A DNA stretch of 64,000 bases, taken from positions 74,772-138,771 of the forward strand of contig MKRX01000002.1 in NCBI GenBank assembly GCA_001898035.1, in the 5' to 3' direction. This DNA is from Armatimonadetes bacterium 55-13. Its GTDB lineage: Bacteria > Armatimonadota > Fimbriimonadia > Fimbriimonadales > Fimbriimonadaceae. The notes beneath the pieces are model-generated. The model worked only from the letters and a program-made list of their open reading frames with translations, did not search any database and was not told the origin of the DNA. A program made the position numbers and the translations under genes. Positions 35,556 through 43,898 of the stretch are shown piece by piece. Each line of letters opens with the position of its first letter. The first letter of the stretch is position 1.

Positions 35556-37457
35556 GTGCTGCTCAACGTCGCCAACGTCACCAAGGCGTTCGGACCGGAC
35601 GATATTCTCACCGGTGTCACCTTCCGAATCGATTCCCGCGAAAAGGTCGCGCTCGTGGGTCGTAACGGCACGGGGAAGACCACGCTCCTCAAGATCCTGA
35701 CGGGGCAATACGAGCCCGATACCGGTTCCGTCGCTCTCGCCCGAGGCGCTCGAATTGGCTACCTAAGGCAAGAAGCCGCGATCACCGGCGATCTCACCGT
35801 GCTTGAGGAAGCGCAAAGCGCCATCGCTCACCAGATCGAACTCAAGAAACGCTTGGAAGAGATCGAAGCCCGACTTGAAGATGGCGCAACCGAAGAGGAC
35901 CTAGAAGAGTACGCCGTCCTCCACGAACACTTTCTAGAAGCCGAGGGCTATTCCGTCGAGAGCGACGTCAAAGTGGTTCTTCAGAAGATGGGGTTCACCG
36001 AGGACGAATTCAACAAAAAGACCTCCAAACTGAGCGGCGGAGAAAAGACGCGCCTGGCGGTGGCGAAGCTTCTTCTTGAAGAGCCAGATCTCCTGATCCT
36101 CGACGAACCTACCAACCACATGGACCTCCAAGCCACCGAATGGCTGGAAGGTTGGATTCGGGGTTATCACGGGGCGGTATTACTTGTTTCTCACGACCGC
36201 GCCTTCTTGGACAGCACTGCCGAGCGCGTCATCGAGATGAAGGGCGGATCGGTCAAGACTTACCCAGGGCCGTTTCCTAAATTCCTCCAGCTTCGCGCCG
36301 AAGAAGATGCTCGACTGGCGGAAGTCGCCCGCCGACAAGATCAAGAAATCGCCAAGCTTGACGAATATGTCCGGCGCTTCATGAACTCCCAGCGCACGGC
36401 CCAGGCCCGCGGGCGACTCAAGATGATGAATCGTCTGATCGAGGGCAAAGTGGATGCGCCGAAGTCGGACAAGGGCATTAAGGGAGGATTTGGCGATTCC
36501 AAACGCTCGGGCGATCTGGTGATCGAGTGTGAAAAGCTGGGCATCGGCTTCCCGGATGCCGATCTCTTCCACGGTTTGAACTGGACCGTTCGCAATGGCG
36601 AGCGGTGGGGCGTCGTCGGCGAAAATGGAGCCGGAAAATCCACCCTGATCAAAGTCGTACTGGGACTCCTGGAAGCAAAGGAGGGCCGAGCGCGTCTGGG
36701 CTCCAATGTCGTCGCGGGCTATTTCAGCCAAGACGTCAGCGACATTGACGTGGAACTGTCCCCGCTAGACTTCATGGTCTATGAGTGCGACATGCTTCCC
36801 GCCGACGCCCGAAACTTGCTGGGCCGGTTCCTCTTCCATGGCGACGATGTTTACCGCCCGATCAAGACCTTCAGCGGTGGCGAAAAGAACAAACTTGCCC
36901 TTGCCCGTCTGACCAACCTCAATCCCAACCTCTTGGTCCTGGACGAGCCCACCAACCACCTCGACATGGCTTCCCGAGAAGCCCTCGCCGAGATTCTGAA
37001 AGAGTACAAGGGAACCCTGGTGCTCATCAGTCACGACCGCTGGCTTCTGGGGCAAGTAACCGACCACATCCTGGACGTCAAAAAGTCCGGTCCCATCGGC
37101 TATCCGGGCTCCTACGACGAGTATCGGTCCGGCAAGAAACCGGCAGAGTCCGCCCCAAAGCAGAAGTCGAAAACCCCCGTTCAGGAAGAACCGGAAAAAC
37201 CGGCGATGACGCCTCGTGAACTCAGCAAAGAGATTCAGCGGGTCGAGCGACTGATCGCAAGTTTGGAAGACGACGTCGCCTCGGCAGAGGAAGACATTAA
37301 GTTGATTGAGGAAAAACTGGCGAATGTCGATCCCACCGCCGATATCCTATCTCTGACCAAGGAACACGCCCAAGCCCAAGAGCATTTAGCGGGCATCATG
37401 TCGGCTTGGGAAGAAAATAGCCTGAAGCTGGAAGAGCTTCAGGCGATGAGGGGTTAA
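35556..37457 (+). CDS. ABC-F family ATPase (Uup/EttA-like)
   Basis: A soluble twin-ATPase of 633 residues that acts on the ribosome, not in transport. First cassette: Walker A GRNGTGKTT, signature LSGGEKTRLAVA, Walker B LLILDEPTNHMD. Second: GENGAGKST, FSGGEKNKLALA, LLVLDEPTNHLD. The linker between them (P-site tRNA interaction motif) is rich in charged helix. The C-terminal 100 residues are a coiled coil as in Uup. It starts with GTG, eight bases after TAGAAT (35542-35547). Confidence 0.9.
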   Translation: MLLNVANVTKAFGPDDILTGVTFRIDSREKVALVGRNGTGKTTLLKILTGQYEPDTGSVALARGARIGYLRQEAAITGDLTVLEEAQSAIAHQIELKKRLEEIEARLEDGATEEDLEEYAVLHEHFLEAEGYSVESDVKVVLQKMGFTEDEFNKKTSKLSGGEKTRLAVAKLLLEEPDLLILDEPTNHMDLQATEWLEGWIRGYHGAVLLVSHDRAFLDSTAERVIEMKGGSVKTYPGPFPKFLQLRAEEDARLAEVARRQDQEIAKLDEYVRRFMNSQRTAQARGRLKMMNRLIEGKVDAPKSDKGIKGGFGDSKRSGDLVIECEKLGIGFPDADLFHGLNWTVRNGERWGVVGENGAGKSTLIKVVLGLLEAKEGRARLGSNVVAGYFSQDVSDIDVELSPLDFMVYECDMLPADARNLLGRFLFHGDDVYRPIKTFSGGEKNKLALARLTNLNPNLLVLDEPTNHLDMASREALAEILKEYKGTLVLISHDRWLLGQVTDHILDVKKSGPIGYPGSYDEYRSGKKPAESAPKQKSKTPVQEEPEKPAMTPRELSKEIQRVERLIASLEDDVASAEEDIKLIEEKLANVDPTADILSLTKEHAQAQEHLAGIMSAWEENSLKLEELQAMRG

Positions 37458-37464
37458 GCTTGGC

Positions 37465-38133
37465 TCAGGCTTTGAGCTTGAATAGGTTGGCGTCCAGCTT
37501 GGGATTCAGCTCGAACTTGGTCACCTTGTGATCCTGAAGAATCTCGGTGGTGTCTTCCAAGTTGTAAACCACCGTTCGAACGATGTACTTGGTCGCCGGG
37601 TCGATGAAATAGCGCACGAAGACTTTGCTGCGCTCTGCCTTCTCTTCCAGCACCATGTAGTCCTTGTCTTTCCAAGTCTCCTTCTTGAGAAGGCGGAGCT
37701 TGCTGTCGTGCATATTCATGCCCGCCGCCGTCGAAAGTTGGCGCTTATAGTCCCAGAAGCAGAGGGATTCTAGATTGAGCGGCACGGCTACTTCGTCGGC
37801 ATCGAACTTCTTGGTGCTTGACTTCCCATCGGGAGTTCGAACGAGCGCCTGCTTGCTATCGGTCACGTAGAGCAAGTAGCTGCCAGGCATTGTTGGACCC
37901 TTCGCCACGATTCGAACCGAGCCAGGTCCCTTGTAGCTCATGACGGAGTTCAACGAGATGTCGCTCCCGGACTCTGGGTCGGCAATCACCGAGGTTACTT
38001 CGAGTCGGGCGGTCTTCACCTTCTGGTAATTCTCGCGGAGGGTCTTTAAGATGGCCTCAACATCTTTGTCGGCGGCATGCGCGCCGGATGCCACTACGGC
38101 GAGCAACGAAAGCGATAAGACACGAAATCTCAT
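37465..38133 (-). CDS. LolA-like outer-membrane lipoprotein carrier domain protein
   Basis: A 222-residue exported protein with a clear signal peptide (MRFRVLSLSLLAVVASGAHA). The body is an unclosed beta-barrel pattern of the LolA/LppX superfamily (ILKTLRENYQKVKTARLEVTSV, SVRIVAKGPTMPGSYLLYVTD). It may carry lipid or lipoprotein in the periplasm. The sequence similarity is weak, so LolA itself is not claimed. The stop lies seven bases from the convergent ABC-F gene and the start is 36 bases from the divergent DUF1287 gene. Confidence 0.65.
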   Translation of the reverse strand: MRFRVLSLSLLAVVASGAHAADKDVEAILKTLRENYQKVKTARLEVTSVIADPESGSDISLNSVMSYKGPGSVRIVAKGPTMPGSYLLYVTDSKQALVRTPDGKSSTKKFDADEVAVPLNLESLCFWDYKRQLSTAAGMNMHDSKLRLLKKETWKDKDYMVLEEKAERSKVFVRYFIDPATKYIVRTVVYNLEDTTEILQDHKVTKFELNPKLDANLFKLKA

Positions 38134-38169
38134 GAACCTACATACGAATAGAAACGTTGGTAAAGTACC

Positions 38170-38754
38170 GTGAATTCAATGTTTGCGTCGATTTGTATGT
38201 TCGCGCTTCTCGCCGCGCCTCCGTTAGCCCCGGTTGGCGCGGCGGAAAAAATCTTGGCGGGCGCCAAGATTCAGGCCCGGGAAGGCGCGATGTATACCGT
38301 GGGTTATTTCAAGATCGGCTACCCCAACGGCGATCTTCCTCGAGATCAAGGCGTCTGCACGGATGTGGTGATTCGCTCGCTTCGCCGCGCCGGGTTTGAC
38401 CTTCAAAAGCTCATCCATGAGGACATGAAGACGCGGTTCAAAACCTATCCTCGTCGAGAGAAACGTCCCGATTCAAACATTGATCACCGCCGATGCCCAA
38501 ATCAAATCTGGTTCTTCAAAACCTACGGAAAGACCCTCACCACCACGGTCAAGTCGCAGACCTTGAGCCAGTGGAAGCCGGGCGATATCGTGTATTGGAA
38601 GCTGGACAACGGGCTAGATCACACCGGAATCGTCTCAGATCGGCTTAACGCCAAGGGCGAGCCCTATGTCATTCACAACATCAGCCAGTGCAAAGAGGAA
38701 GATGTCCTGACCACCTGGAAGATCGTTGGGCACTACCGGTACCCAAAGAGTTAG
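38170..38754 (+). CDS. DUF1287 (YijF-like) secreted protein
   Basis: A 194-residue exported protein of the DUF1287 family, which belongs to the NlpC/P60-like papain fold. Visible motifs are DQGVCTDVVIRSLRRAG (Cys as putative nucleophile) and DIVYWKLDNGLDHTGIVSD (His). A cell-wall amidase or similar role is plausible but not shown. The GTG at 38170 or ATG at 38179 may start it, and TAAAGT lies just before. The stop overlaps the stop of convergent exbD by four bases. Confidence 0.82.
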   Translation: MNSMFASICMFALLAAPPLAPVGAAEKILAGAKIQAREGAMYTVGYFKIGYPNGDLPRDQGVCTDVVIRSLRRAGFDLQKLIHEDMKTRFKTYPRREKRPDSNIDHRRCPNQIWFFKTYGKTLTTTVKSQTLSQWKPGDIVYWKLDNGLDHTGIVSDRLNAKGEPYVIHNISQCKEEDVLTTWKIVGHYRYPKS

Positions 38755-39164
38755 GGCTGTGTCGCAATCGCGAAGTGGGTGATCCCGGCATTTCGCGCCT
38801 CATCGATGCACTTCACGACATAGCCGTGAGAGACGGCGGTGTCCGCATTGATGATGATCGAGACGTCTTCTAGCTTCTGACCCGTTGCCGCCACCTGGCT
38901 ATTAAGTTGATTCGCCAAGCTCGCAAATCCCGTTTCGTCCTTGTTCAAAAAGATTCGTTGATCTTTGTCGATGGTCAGCGTGAGCTTGTTCGAATCCTGG
39001 CTGGGGGCGCTCCCCGCCGGCGGCAGATTGACAGGCAGCCCCATCATCTTCGTGAGGGCCAGGGAAGAGAGCATGAAGAACACGAGGAGGAAGAACATCG
39101 TGTCGATCATCGGAATGATCTCGATCTTCGTACGCTTGAGCTCGGAACTGCTCTTGAACTTCAC
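38751..39164 (-). CDS. exbD: ExbD/TolR-family proton-channel subunit (second copy)
   Basis: A 137-residue protein with one N-terminal helix holding the proton-carrying Asp (IEIIPMIDTMFFLLVFFM) and a periplasmic domain. With ExbB it converts the proton gradient into movement of TonB. It starts with GTG, 43 bases after tonB, and is the last gene of the receptor-exbB-exbD-tonB-exbD operon. Its first half is nearly identical to the other ExbD encoded at 40116-40544, so the two arose by duplication. Confidence 0.93.
   Translation of the reverse strand: MKFKSSSELKRTKIEIIPMIDTMFFLLVFFMLSSLALTKMMGLPVNLPPAGSAPSQDSNKLTLTIDKDQRIFLNKDETGFASLANQLNSQVAATGQKLEDVSIIINADTAVSHGYVVKCIDEARNAGITHFAIATQP
39021..39143 (-). 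repeat. Direct repeat shared by the two exbD genes (copy at 40401-40523)
   Basis: The stretch matches 40401-40523 at a fixed offset of 1380 bases. Positions 39061-39120 differ from 40441-40500 at only two of 60 bases, and similarity fades on both sides. This is a recent duplication or gene conversion across the membrane-helix coding part. Confidence 0.8.
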
Positions 39165-39173
39165 AAAGAGTTA

Positions 39174-39209
39174 GACCGCACCAATTCCCAAAAGGGTGCG
39201 GTCCTTTTT
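39174..39209 (+). terminator. Hairpin with T-run between tonB and the second exbD
   Basis: GACCGCACC (39174-39182) pairs with GGTGCGGTC (39195-39203), followed by CTTTTT on the plus strand. The T-run direction suits a transcript running rightwards through the DUF1287 end. For the leftward tonB operon it may act as a partial attenuator before the second exbD. Confidence 0.55.
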
Positions 39210-40113
39210 AGCCAACCTCGAATTCGAACTTGAACCGTTGGGTTGATTTCACCGGTTCGCCATCCTTGAGTGCCGCTTTCCATTTCCATTTCTTCAGAGC
39301 ATCCAAGACTCGCCTATCCACTTCCTGATTCCCAGAACTGGTGCGAAGGGTGACCTCAAACGAGCCATCCGCATCAATCTCCACCACCACGCGAACGAAC
39401 GATTTAAAGTCCTGGTTCTTCAGGCTGTCCGGAATCTCGGGCAAGACCTGCTTCATGGGCTCTGCATCCTTGGAAGGCCCCTTCGGTTTGGGAGGATCTG
39501 CCGGAGGTTTCGCCGGTGGCTCTACTGGCGGATCGTTCTTGGGAGGATCTTGCTTGGGCGGGTCCTGTTTCGGAGGCTCCTGCTTGGGAGGTTCTTGCTT
39601 CGGCGGATCTTGTTTAGGGGGATCAGGCGGATTCACCTTCGCATCGCGGGAGTTTTGCCCGGTGGTGGGCTTCCCAACATCCGCGTTACCACCGCCCAAA
39701 GCCGTAAAGTCGTGGGGATTCGGCTTTTGTCCGTCGTTGGTCGGAGGAGCGGTAATGACTTTGTTGTGCGCTCCCTGGGGCGGTGGTGGTGTTGCCTCGG
39801 TTTTGGGTTGGGGTTTCGAATGCTGAGGGGGTGGAACCGTCTCTTTCTTTTCGGGTTCCTTTGGCTTGGGAGGGACGATCTTCTTCTCCTCCACCAGCTT
39901 CTTGATCTTCTGCTCGATTTCTTTGGGTTTGACGATCTTCTCGACCTTCTTCCCCGAGTTGTCGATCTCGACCCGGCGAACCTCGACGGTGTGATAATCG
40001 GGCGTCTTTGCAATCTGGCTCGCGCCCAGGGACATCAAGAAGAACAGCCCCCCGTTCACGGCGATCGATCCTATCGCCGCCAACCCAAAGTTTCGGGAGA
40101 AGTTCTCTTTCAT
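39208..40113 (-). CDS. tonB: TonB energy transducer
   Basis: A 301-residue protein that spans the periplasm and drives outer-membrane receptors. It has an N-terminal anchor (FGLAAIGSIAVNGGLFFLM), a Lys/Pro-rich stiff region (about 55-215) including a run of PPKQD/PPKQE units, and the C-terminal TonB domain (VVVEIDADGSFEVTLRTSSG, then LKKWKWKAAL). Start ATG is three bases after the upstream exbD stop. Order and spacing make it a dedicated transducer for the receptor at 41252. Confidence 0.93.
   Translation of the reverse strand: MKENFSRNFGLAAIGSIAVNGGLFFLMSLGASQIAKTPDYHTVEVRRVEIDNSGKKVEKIVKPKEIEQKIKKLVEEKKIVPPKPKEPEKKETVPPPQHSKPQPKTEATPPPPQGAHNKVITAPPTNDGQKPNPHDFTALGGGNADVGKPTTGQNSRDAKVNPPDPPKQDPPKQEPPKQEPPKQDPPKQDPPKNDPPVEPPAKPPADPPKPKGPSKDAEPMKQVLPEIPDSLKNQDFKSFVRVVVEIDADGSFEVTLRTSSGNQEVDRRVLDALKKWKWKAALKDGEPVKSTQRFKFEFEVG
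39531..39622 (-). repeat. In-frame 15-base repeats coding PPKQD/PPKQE in tonB
   Basis: About six consecutive units encode PPKQ[DE] or PPKN[D], forming a rigid proline rod. Codon-level variation between the units argues for selection on the protein. Confidence 0.75.
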
Positions 40114-40115
40114 CC

Positions 40116-40544
40116 TTACTGCACCGCCGCGTCGGGAGTGGTGGCAATCGCAAAGTGGCTCACGCCAACGCTGCGGGCTTCATCGATACATTTCACCACC
40201 AACCCATGAGGAACGGCCAAATCGGCATTGATCACCACCGAGACTTCATCTAGCTTTGCGTCCGGCCCACCCGCTTTCGCCAGAAGTTGGGGCGCCAGGT
40301 CGGTCAGGCTCACTTCGTTCTTGTTGAGAAAGACTTTCTGATCCTTGTCGATCGTCACCGTGAGGTCGGTGGCGTTCTGCTTCGGCGCCGTGCTGGCCTT
40401 GGGCAGATTCACGGGCAGGCCCATCATCTTGGTGAGGGCCAGGGAAGAGAGCATGAAGAACACGAGGAGAAAGAACATCGTGTCGATCATCGGGATGATC
40501 TCGATCTTCGTCTTCTTAAGCTCTCGTCGCCGCTTAAACGTCAT
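40116..40544 (-). CDS. exbD: ExbD/TolR-family proton-channel subunit (first copy)
   Basis: A 142-residue inner-membrane protein with the same helix and Asp as its sister (IEIIPMIDTMFFLLVFF). The periplasmic part differs more (ASTAPKQNATDLTVTIDKD against GSAPSQDSNKLTLTIDKD). It starts two bases after exbB and ends two bases before tonB, so translation is coupled. Two ExbD types in one operon are known where a receptor needs a specialised motor. Confidence 0.94.
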   Translation of the reverse strand: MTFKRRRELKKTKIEIIPMIDTMFFLLVFFMLSSLALTKMMGLPVNLPKASTAPKQNATDLTVTIDKDQKVFLNKNEVSLTDLAPQLLAKAGGPDAKLDEVSVVINADLAVPHGLVVKCIDEARSVGVSHFAIATTPDAAVQ

Positions 40545-40546
40545 GG

Positions 40547-41206
40547 CTAGGCGACCCCTACCGTTTCCTTTCGAGGAGACTGAGCTCGCAGAAGATTAAT
40601 CAGCTTGGTGGCCGACTGTTCCATCTCCGCGGTGGCGCGCCGTTGCCGGGCGTTGAAGTAGTTGTAGGCGACAAAACAAACGACGGCGATGGTCAGACCC
40701 GTCGCGGTGGCATAGAGCGCTTCGCCGACGCCGGAAAGAATCGAATCGTTCGCGCCCGAGTTCTTGGCCGCAGCGATCGCCTGGAAGGTTCCGATCATGC
40801 CGAACAAGGTTCCGAGCAGTCCCAAGAGGGGAGAGATCGTGGTGGTCGTGTCCAGCAGCGGCAGGTACTTCTCCAACTTAATGAAGTAGTCCTCACCCAC
40901 TTCCTGCACGTTTCGCTCGATATCCTCCACCGGCATTTGTCGATGCTGAATCACCGTCGCAAGACAGGCGGCCACCGGGCCGGGCTGCCCAATGCACATC
41001 TTGTGAGCCTCTTCGAATCGTCCCTGATCAACCAGTTGAGAAACTTGAGTGAGGAGCCGGGGGGCGACGTGAGCCAAGGTTCGGTAGGAAAGGGCGCGTT
41101 CAATGATGACCGCGATGGAGGCGAGGGAGAGGGCCAAAAGCGGCCACATCACCCAGCCACCGGCTTGAAAATAATGCTTGATACTATCCATACGGGGGTA
41201 GGGCAC
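40547..41206 (-). CDS. exbB: ExbB/TolQ/MotA-family proton-channel protein
   Basis: A 219-residue inner-membrane protein with three helices (VMWPLLALSLASIAVIIERAL; LLDTTTTISPLLGLLGTLFGMIGTF; LYATATGLTIAVVCFVAYNYF). The conserved TxxPLLGLLGTVxGM motif is clear. It forms the pentameric pore around ExbD. The GTG at 41206 is one start option and the ATG at 41191 (MDSIKHYFQ) the other. It lies 45 bases after the receptor gene. Confidence 0.93.
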   Translation of the reverse strand: MPYPRMDSIKHYFQAGGWVMWPLLALSLASIAVIIERALSYRTLAHVAPRLLTQVSQLVDQGRFEEAHKMCIGQPGPVAACLATVIQHRQMPVEDIERNVQEVGEDYFIKLEKYLPLLDTTTTISPLLGLLGTLFGMIGTFQAIAAAKNSGANDSILSGVGEALYATATGLTIAVVCFVAYNYFNARQRRATAEMEQSATKLINLLRAQSPRKETVGVA

Positions 41207-41251
41207 CTTGGCCCCTTCTTGTTATAGCGCAAAAAGGGGCCGGTTTGGTTC

Positions 41252-43717
41252 CTAGAACTTGCCATTCAGGGAAAGCAGAATTCTTCGGCCCTGCTGGAAG
41301 CGGGTGCCGCTGAACGCTGACTGGAAGTTCATCAGAGCGCGTTGATCGAAGAGATTCTCGACTTCGAGAGAGAGGCCCACATTGCCAAAGAGGTTCGCCT
41401 TTGCAACCCGGAAGTTGACCTGAGTTCGCGAAGATCGCTTGCCCGAGTCTTCGTCCAAAACGCTGGATGCGAATCCGCTGCCGTAGTAAACGCTCAGACC
41501 GGTCGTCCAATCGTTGTCAAAGGTGTAGTTGAGTCCACCAGAGATCGTATTGAGTTGATCGTGGTCGTTGTAAGCATCGTCCACTTCCTCCCCGGTGTTC
41601 GTCGTACCACTCGGCTTGGCTAAGGCGTTCGCCCACGTTGCATAAGCGCTGAACCCGCGATTGTTCTTCGGCGCGAGCTCGTAGGTGAACTCTAAACCGC
41701 GAACCTGACCTTTGCCCAGTGAGACCGACGTGTAAGCACCGATCTGAGTGCCTTCAACCAAAAGACCGGTATCGATCTGATCTTCGATGTCCTTGTAGTA
41801 GGCGGCCGCTTTCAGGGTCTGTCGAGACCCGATCTGGTGCTCGACGCTGAAGTCGAACTGATGCAATCGCTCGGGCTTGATCTGAGATCCCAGGAACGAG
41901 CCCTGAGCCAATGGGGGCTGAATGAACAACCGGTTGTAGGAAGCCCGAACGACCGTCTTGGGAGTCAGCGCATACGCCATGTTCAATCGCGGAGAGAGTT
42001 GGCTCTCGTTGACGCTAGAGTCCTCGTTCGATCCATCGGTCGCCTTGGCGTTTTGATCCTGTTTGAAAGTATCGAACCGAAGGCCGTAGTTCACCGTGAG
42101 CTTGGGCGTTGCCTTCCAAGTGTCCTGAATGTAGCTGGCGAAGTAGTAGCCCTCTCGCTTCATTTTCAGGGTGGCTGGCGTGTCGCCGTCAGGGACCAAT
42201 CGCGGGTCGAGCTCCATCAGGGCATCGAGGGCTGCTTGGCTGGCAGGAATCAGTTGGTAACTCTCGTTGCCGGTTTGGTTGTCATAAACGAACCCAAACT
42301 TGAGGTTGTGGCCATTGATCGAGTGGCTAACCGACCCCTGGATCTCAGAGTTGTGAGCGTTTCGAATGATCGTCGGATTGAACTCGATGGAGCTGTTCTC
42401 CGGAAGGTCGTTCAGATCCACATCTGGGTTGTTGTTCGTAATGTCGAGGCCGGAGTGGACGACGCCAAAGGAGAGGAAAGAACTGGTGTTGGGACCAAGA
42501 TTGCGCCGCCAACTCAGGACTCCCATCGAGTTCCGGTCTTCCTGCTCAATGTCCTGCCCCGCGTCTTGTTGAGAGACAATTCCTAAAAGATCTGCCTCTT
42601 CCTTTGAGAGCGTGCCTCCATAACCGTAGCCCTGCCCATAGGCCGCGTATCTGCTCGGCAAACCAGTTCGGTTGGCCACCTGAGTCTTCGCAGGGTTGGT
42701 GCTCAACATGAGCCCAAAGGTGTCTTGGGAGGTTGCTTCGTATTCCAGATTAGAAAACCCGGTGAAAGATCGGCCTTGGTTATGGGCCATCTGATCGTCC
42801 GGCTGTGGCGGCTCCAACTGGTTGTCGGTCCGGCGGGCGCTGAAATCAAAAAGGTAGCGCAGCCGTCGAGCCGAGCGTCCGTTGGCGTCGGGCGCGCCGA
42901 GCGCCTCTCCCGTCTGTCCGCCAAAGGTGAGACCACCATAGAAGGTCCCATACCCGCCACCTTGGACGTCGTAGCTGGCAAACGGCGCCATCGGCCCACT
43001 CTTGAGCTTTACATTCAAAATCGCTGCCGTCTCGCTGCCGTACTCAGGGGCATAGCCACCGGTCAAAAGATCGAGGCTCTCAATAGCTCCAGGAGCTAAG
43101 ACCTGTCCGGCTCTTCCCTGAAACGCGCCGGGAAGCTGAAAACCGTTGATATAGATGGTCGTCGAAGAGTGCTCGCCGCGAGGATGGACCTGGCCGTTCG
43201 AGTCTTCCGCCAGTCCGGGGTTGGATCGCAAGAACTTAGACAGGCTTTGCGGGTTTCCGGCGGTCGCGGGGAAGCGCTTGACGAAGTCCTGGTCTCGGCG
43301 GACTCCGGTCGAGGGATCGGTAACTTTGATCAAGATCTTATCGCCTTTGATCTTGATAACCTTTTCGTTTTGCGGCTCCAGAAGGACTTCGATGTCGCTG
43401 GTGGTGTCGGCCACGACCGTAAAGTCGCGCTCATCTTTGTCGAAAGCATCCATCGTGACCGTCACCTTCCAGGCTCGCGCCTCCAGGGGACCGGTGTTGA
43501 CGATGCCATTTGCATCCGAGGTGAGGGTGATATCGGCCTTAACGCTTGCCGAGTCGTGCAGTACGACCTTGGCCCCCGCAACCGGCTTTTCGTCGTCCGC
43601 GTTCTTCACCACGATCTTGAGTCGCCCAAATACATCAGCGTGGGCGACGGAAGCGATGGCGAAGAGCCCGACCGCAAGCGCAGCGTGGCGGCTCCATCGA
43701 TTGAATAATCCGTTCAT
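41252..43717 (-). CDS. TonB-dependent outer-membrane receptor with carboxypeptidase-regulatory-like domain
   Basis: An 821-residue importer. Signal peptide (about 1-27), a CarboxypepD-reg-like beta domain (28-115), a plug (about 125-260, with TTIYINGFQLPGAFQGRAGQ and YAPEYGSETAAILNVKLKSG), and a 22-strand barrel ending RRILLSLNGKF with the usual terminal Phe. Substrate is unknown. The leader holds AAGGA as Shine-Dalgarno. The promoter contains palindromes like the csoR operator, so the cargo may be a metal complex. It heads the exbB-exbD-tonB-exbD operon. Confidence 0.92.
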   Translation of the reverse strand: MNGLFNRWSRHAALAVGLFAIASVAHADVFGRLKIVVKNADDEKPVAGAKVVLHDSASVKADITLTSDANGIVNTGPLEARAWKVTVTMDAFDKDERDFTVVADTTSDIEVLLEPQNEKVIKIKGDKILIKVTDPSTGVRRDQDFVKRFPATAGNPQSLSKFLRSNPGLAEDSNGQVHPRGEHSSTTIYINGFQLPGAFQGRAGQVLAPGAIESLDLLTGGYAPEYGSETAAILNVKLKSGPMAPFASYDVQGGGYGTFYGGLTFGGQTGEALGAPDANGRSARRLRYLFDFSARRTDNQLEPPQPDDQMAHNQGRSFTGFSNLEYEATSQDTFGLMLSTNPAKTQVANRTGLPSRYAAYGQGYGYGGTLSKEEADLLGIVSQQDAGQDIEQEDRNSMGVLSWRRNLGPNTSSFLSFGVVHSGLDITNNNPDVDLNDLPENSSIEFNPTIIRNAHNSEIQGSVSHSINGHNLKFGFVYDNQTGNESYQLIPASQAALDALMELDPRLVPDGDTPATLKMKREGYYFASYIQDTWKATPKLTVNYGLRFDTFKQDQNAKATDGSNEDSSVNESQLSPRLNMAYALTPKTVVRASYNRLFIQPPLAQGSFLGSQIKPERLHQFDFSVEHQIGSRQTLKAAAYYKDIEDQIDTGLLVEGTQIGAYTSVSLGKGQVRGLEFTYELAPKNNRGFSAYATWANALAKPSGTTNTGEEVDDAYNDHDQLNTISGGLNYTFDNDWTTGLSVYYGSGFASSVLDEDSGKRSSRTQVNFRVAKANLFGNVGLSLEVENLFDQRALMNFQSAFSGTRFQQGRRILLSLNGKF

Positions 43718-43742
43718 GATTTCGTCCTTCGGGAATGTGCCT

Positions 43743-43757
43743 TACCCTGGGAGGGTA
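43743..43757. promoter_or_regulatory. Downstream palindrome at the receptor promoter (TACCCT-GGG-AGGGTA)
   Basis: Perfect six-base arms with a three-base centre, located between the transcription start and the receptor ATG. It shares the TACCC/GGGTA arms with the csoR operator at 61014-61029. Confidence 0.55.
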
Positions 43758-43771
43758 TAAAAGCAAAATCT

Positions 43772-43799
43772 ACTATACCCATGCACGGTATCTTGTCAA
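43772..43799 (-). promoter_or_regulatory. Sigma-70-type promoter of the receptor operon with operator in the spacer
   Basis: On the minus strand an exact TTGACA (43799-43794) and TATAGT (43777-43772) are 16 bases apart. Positions 43775-43791 form ATACC-N7-GGTAT, so a bound repressor would sit between -35 and -10. This is the strongest promoter I see in the window. Confidence 0.75.
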
Positions 43800-43898
43800 C
43801 TGCGCCCATCACAAAAAACGTCCTGGCATTTTCGCGGGATCGCTGTCTGCCAAACGGGCTAAAGGTCTGCCTACCAACTGCCGATAAAAACACCGGGT

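Noticed and set aside
39531-39622. Evenly spaced short repeats that might suggest a CRISPR array
   Set aside because: Units are 15 bases without spacers and stay in frame as PPKQD/PPKQE within tonB.
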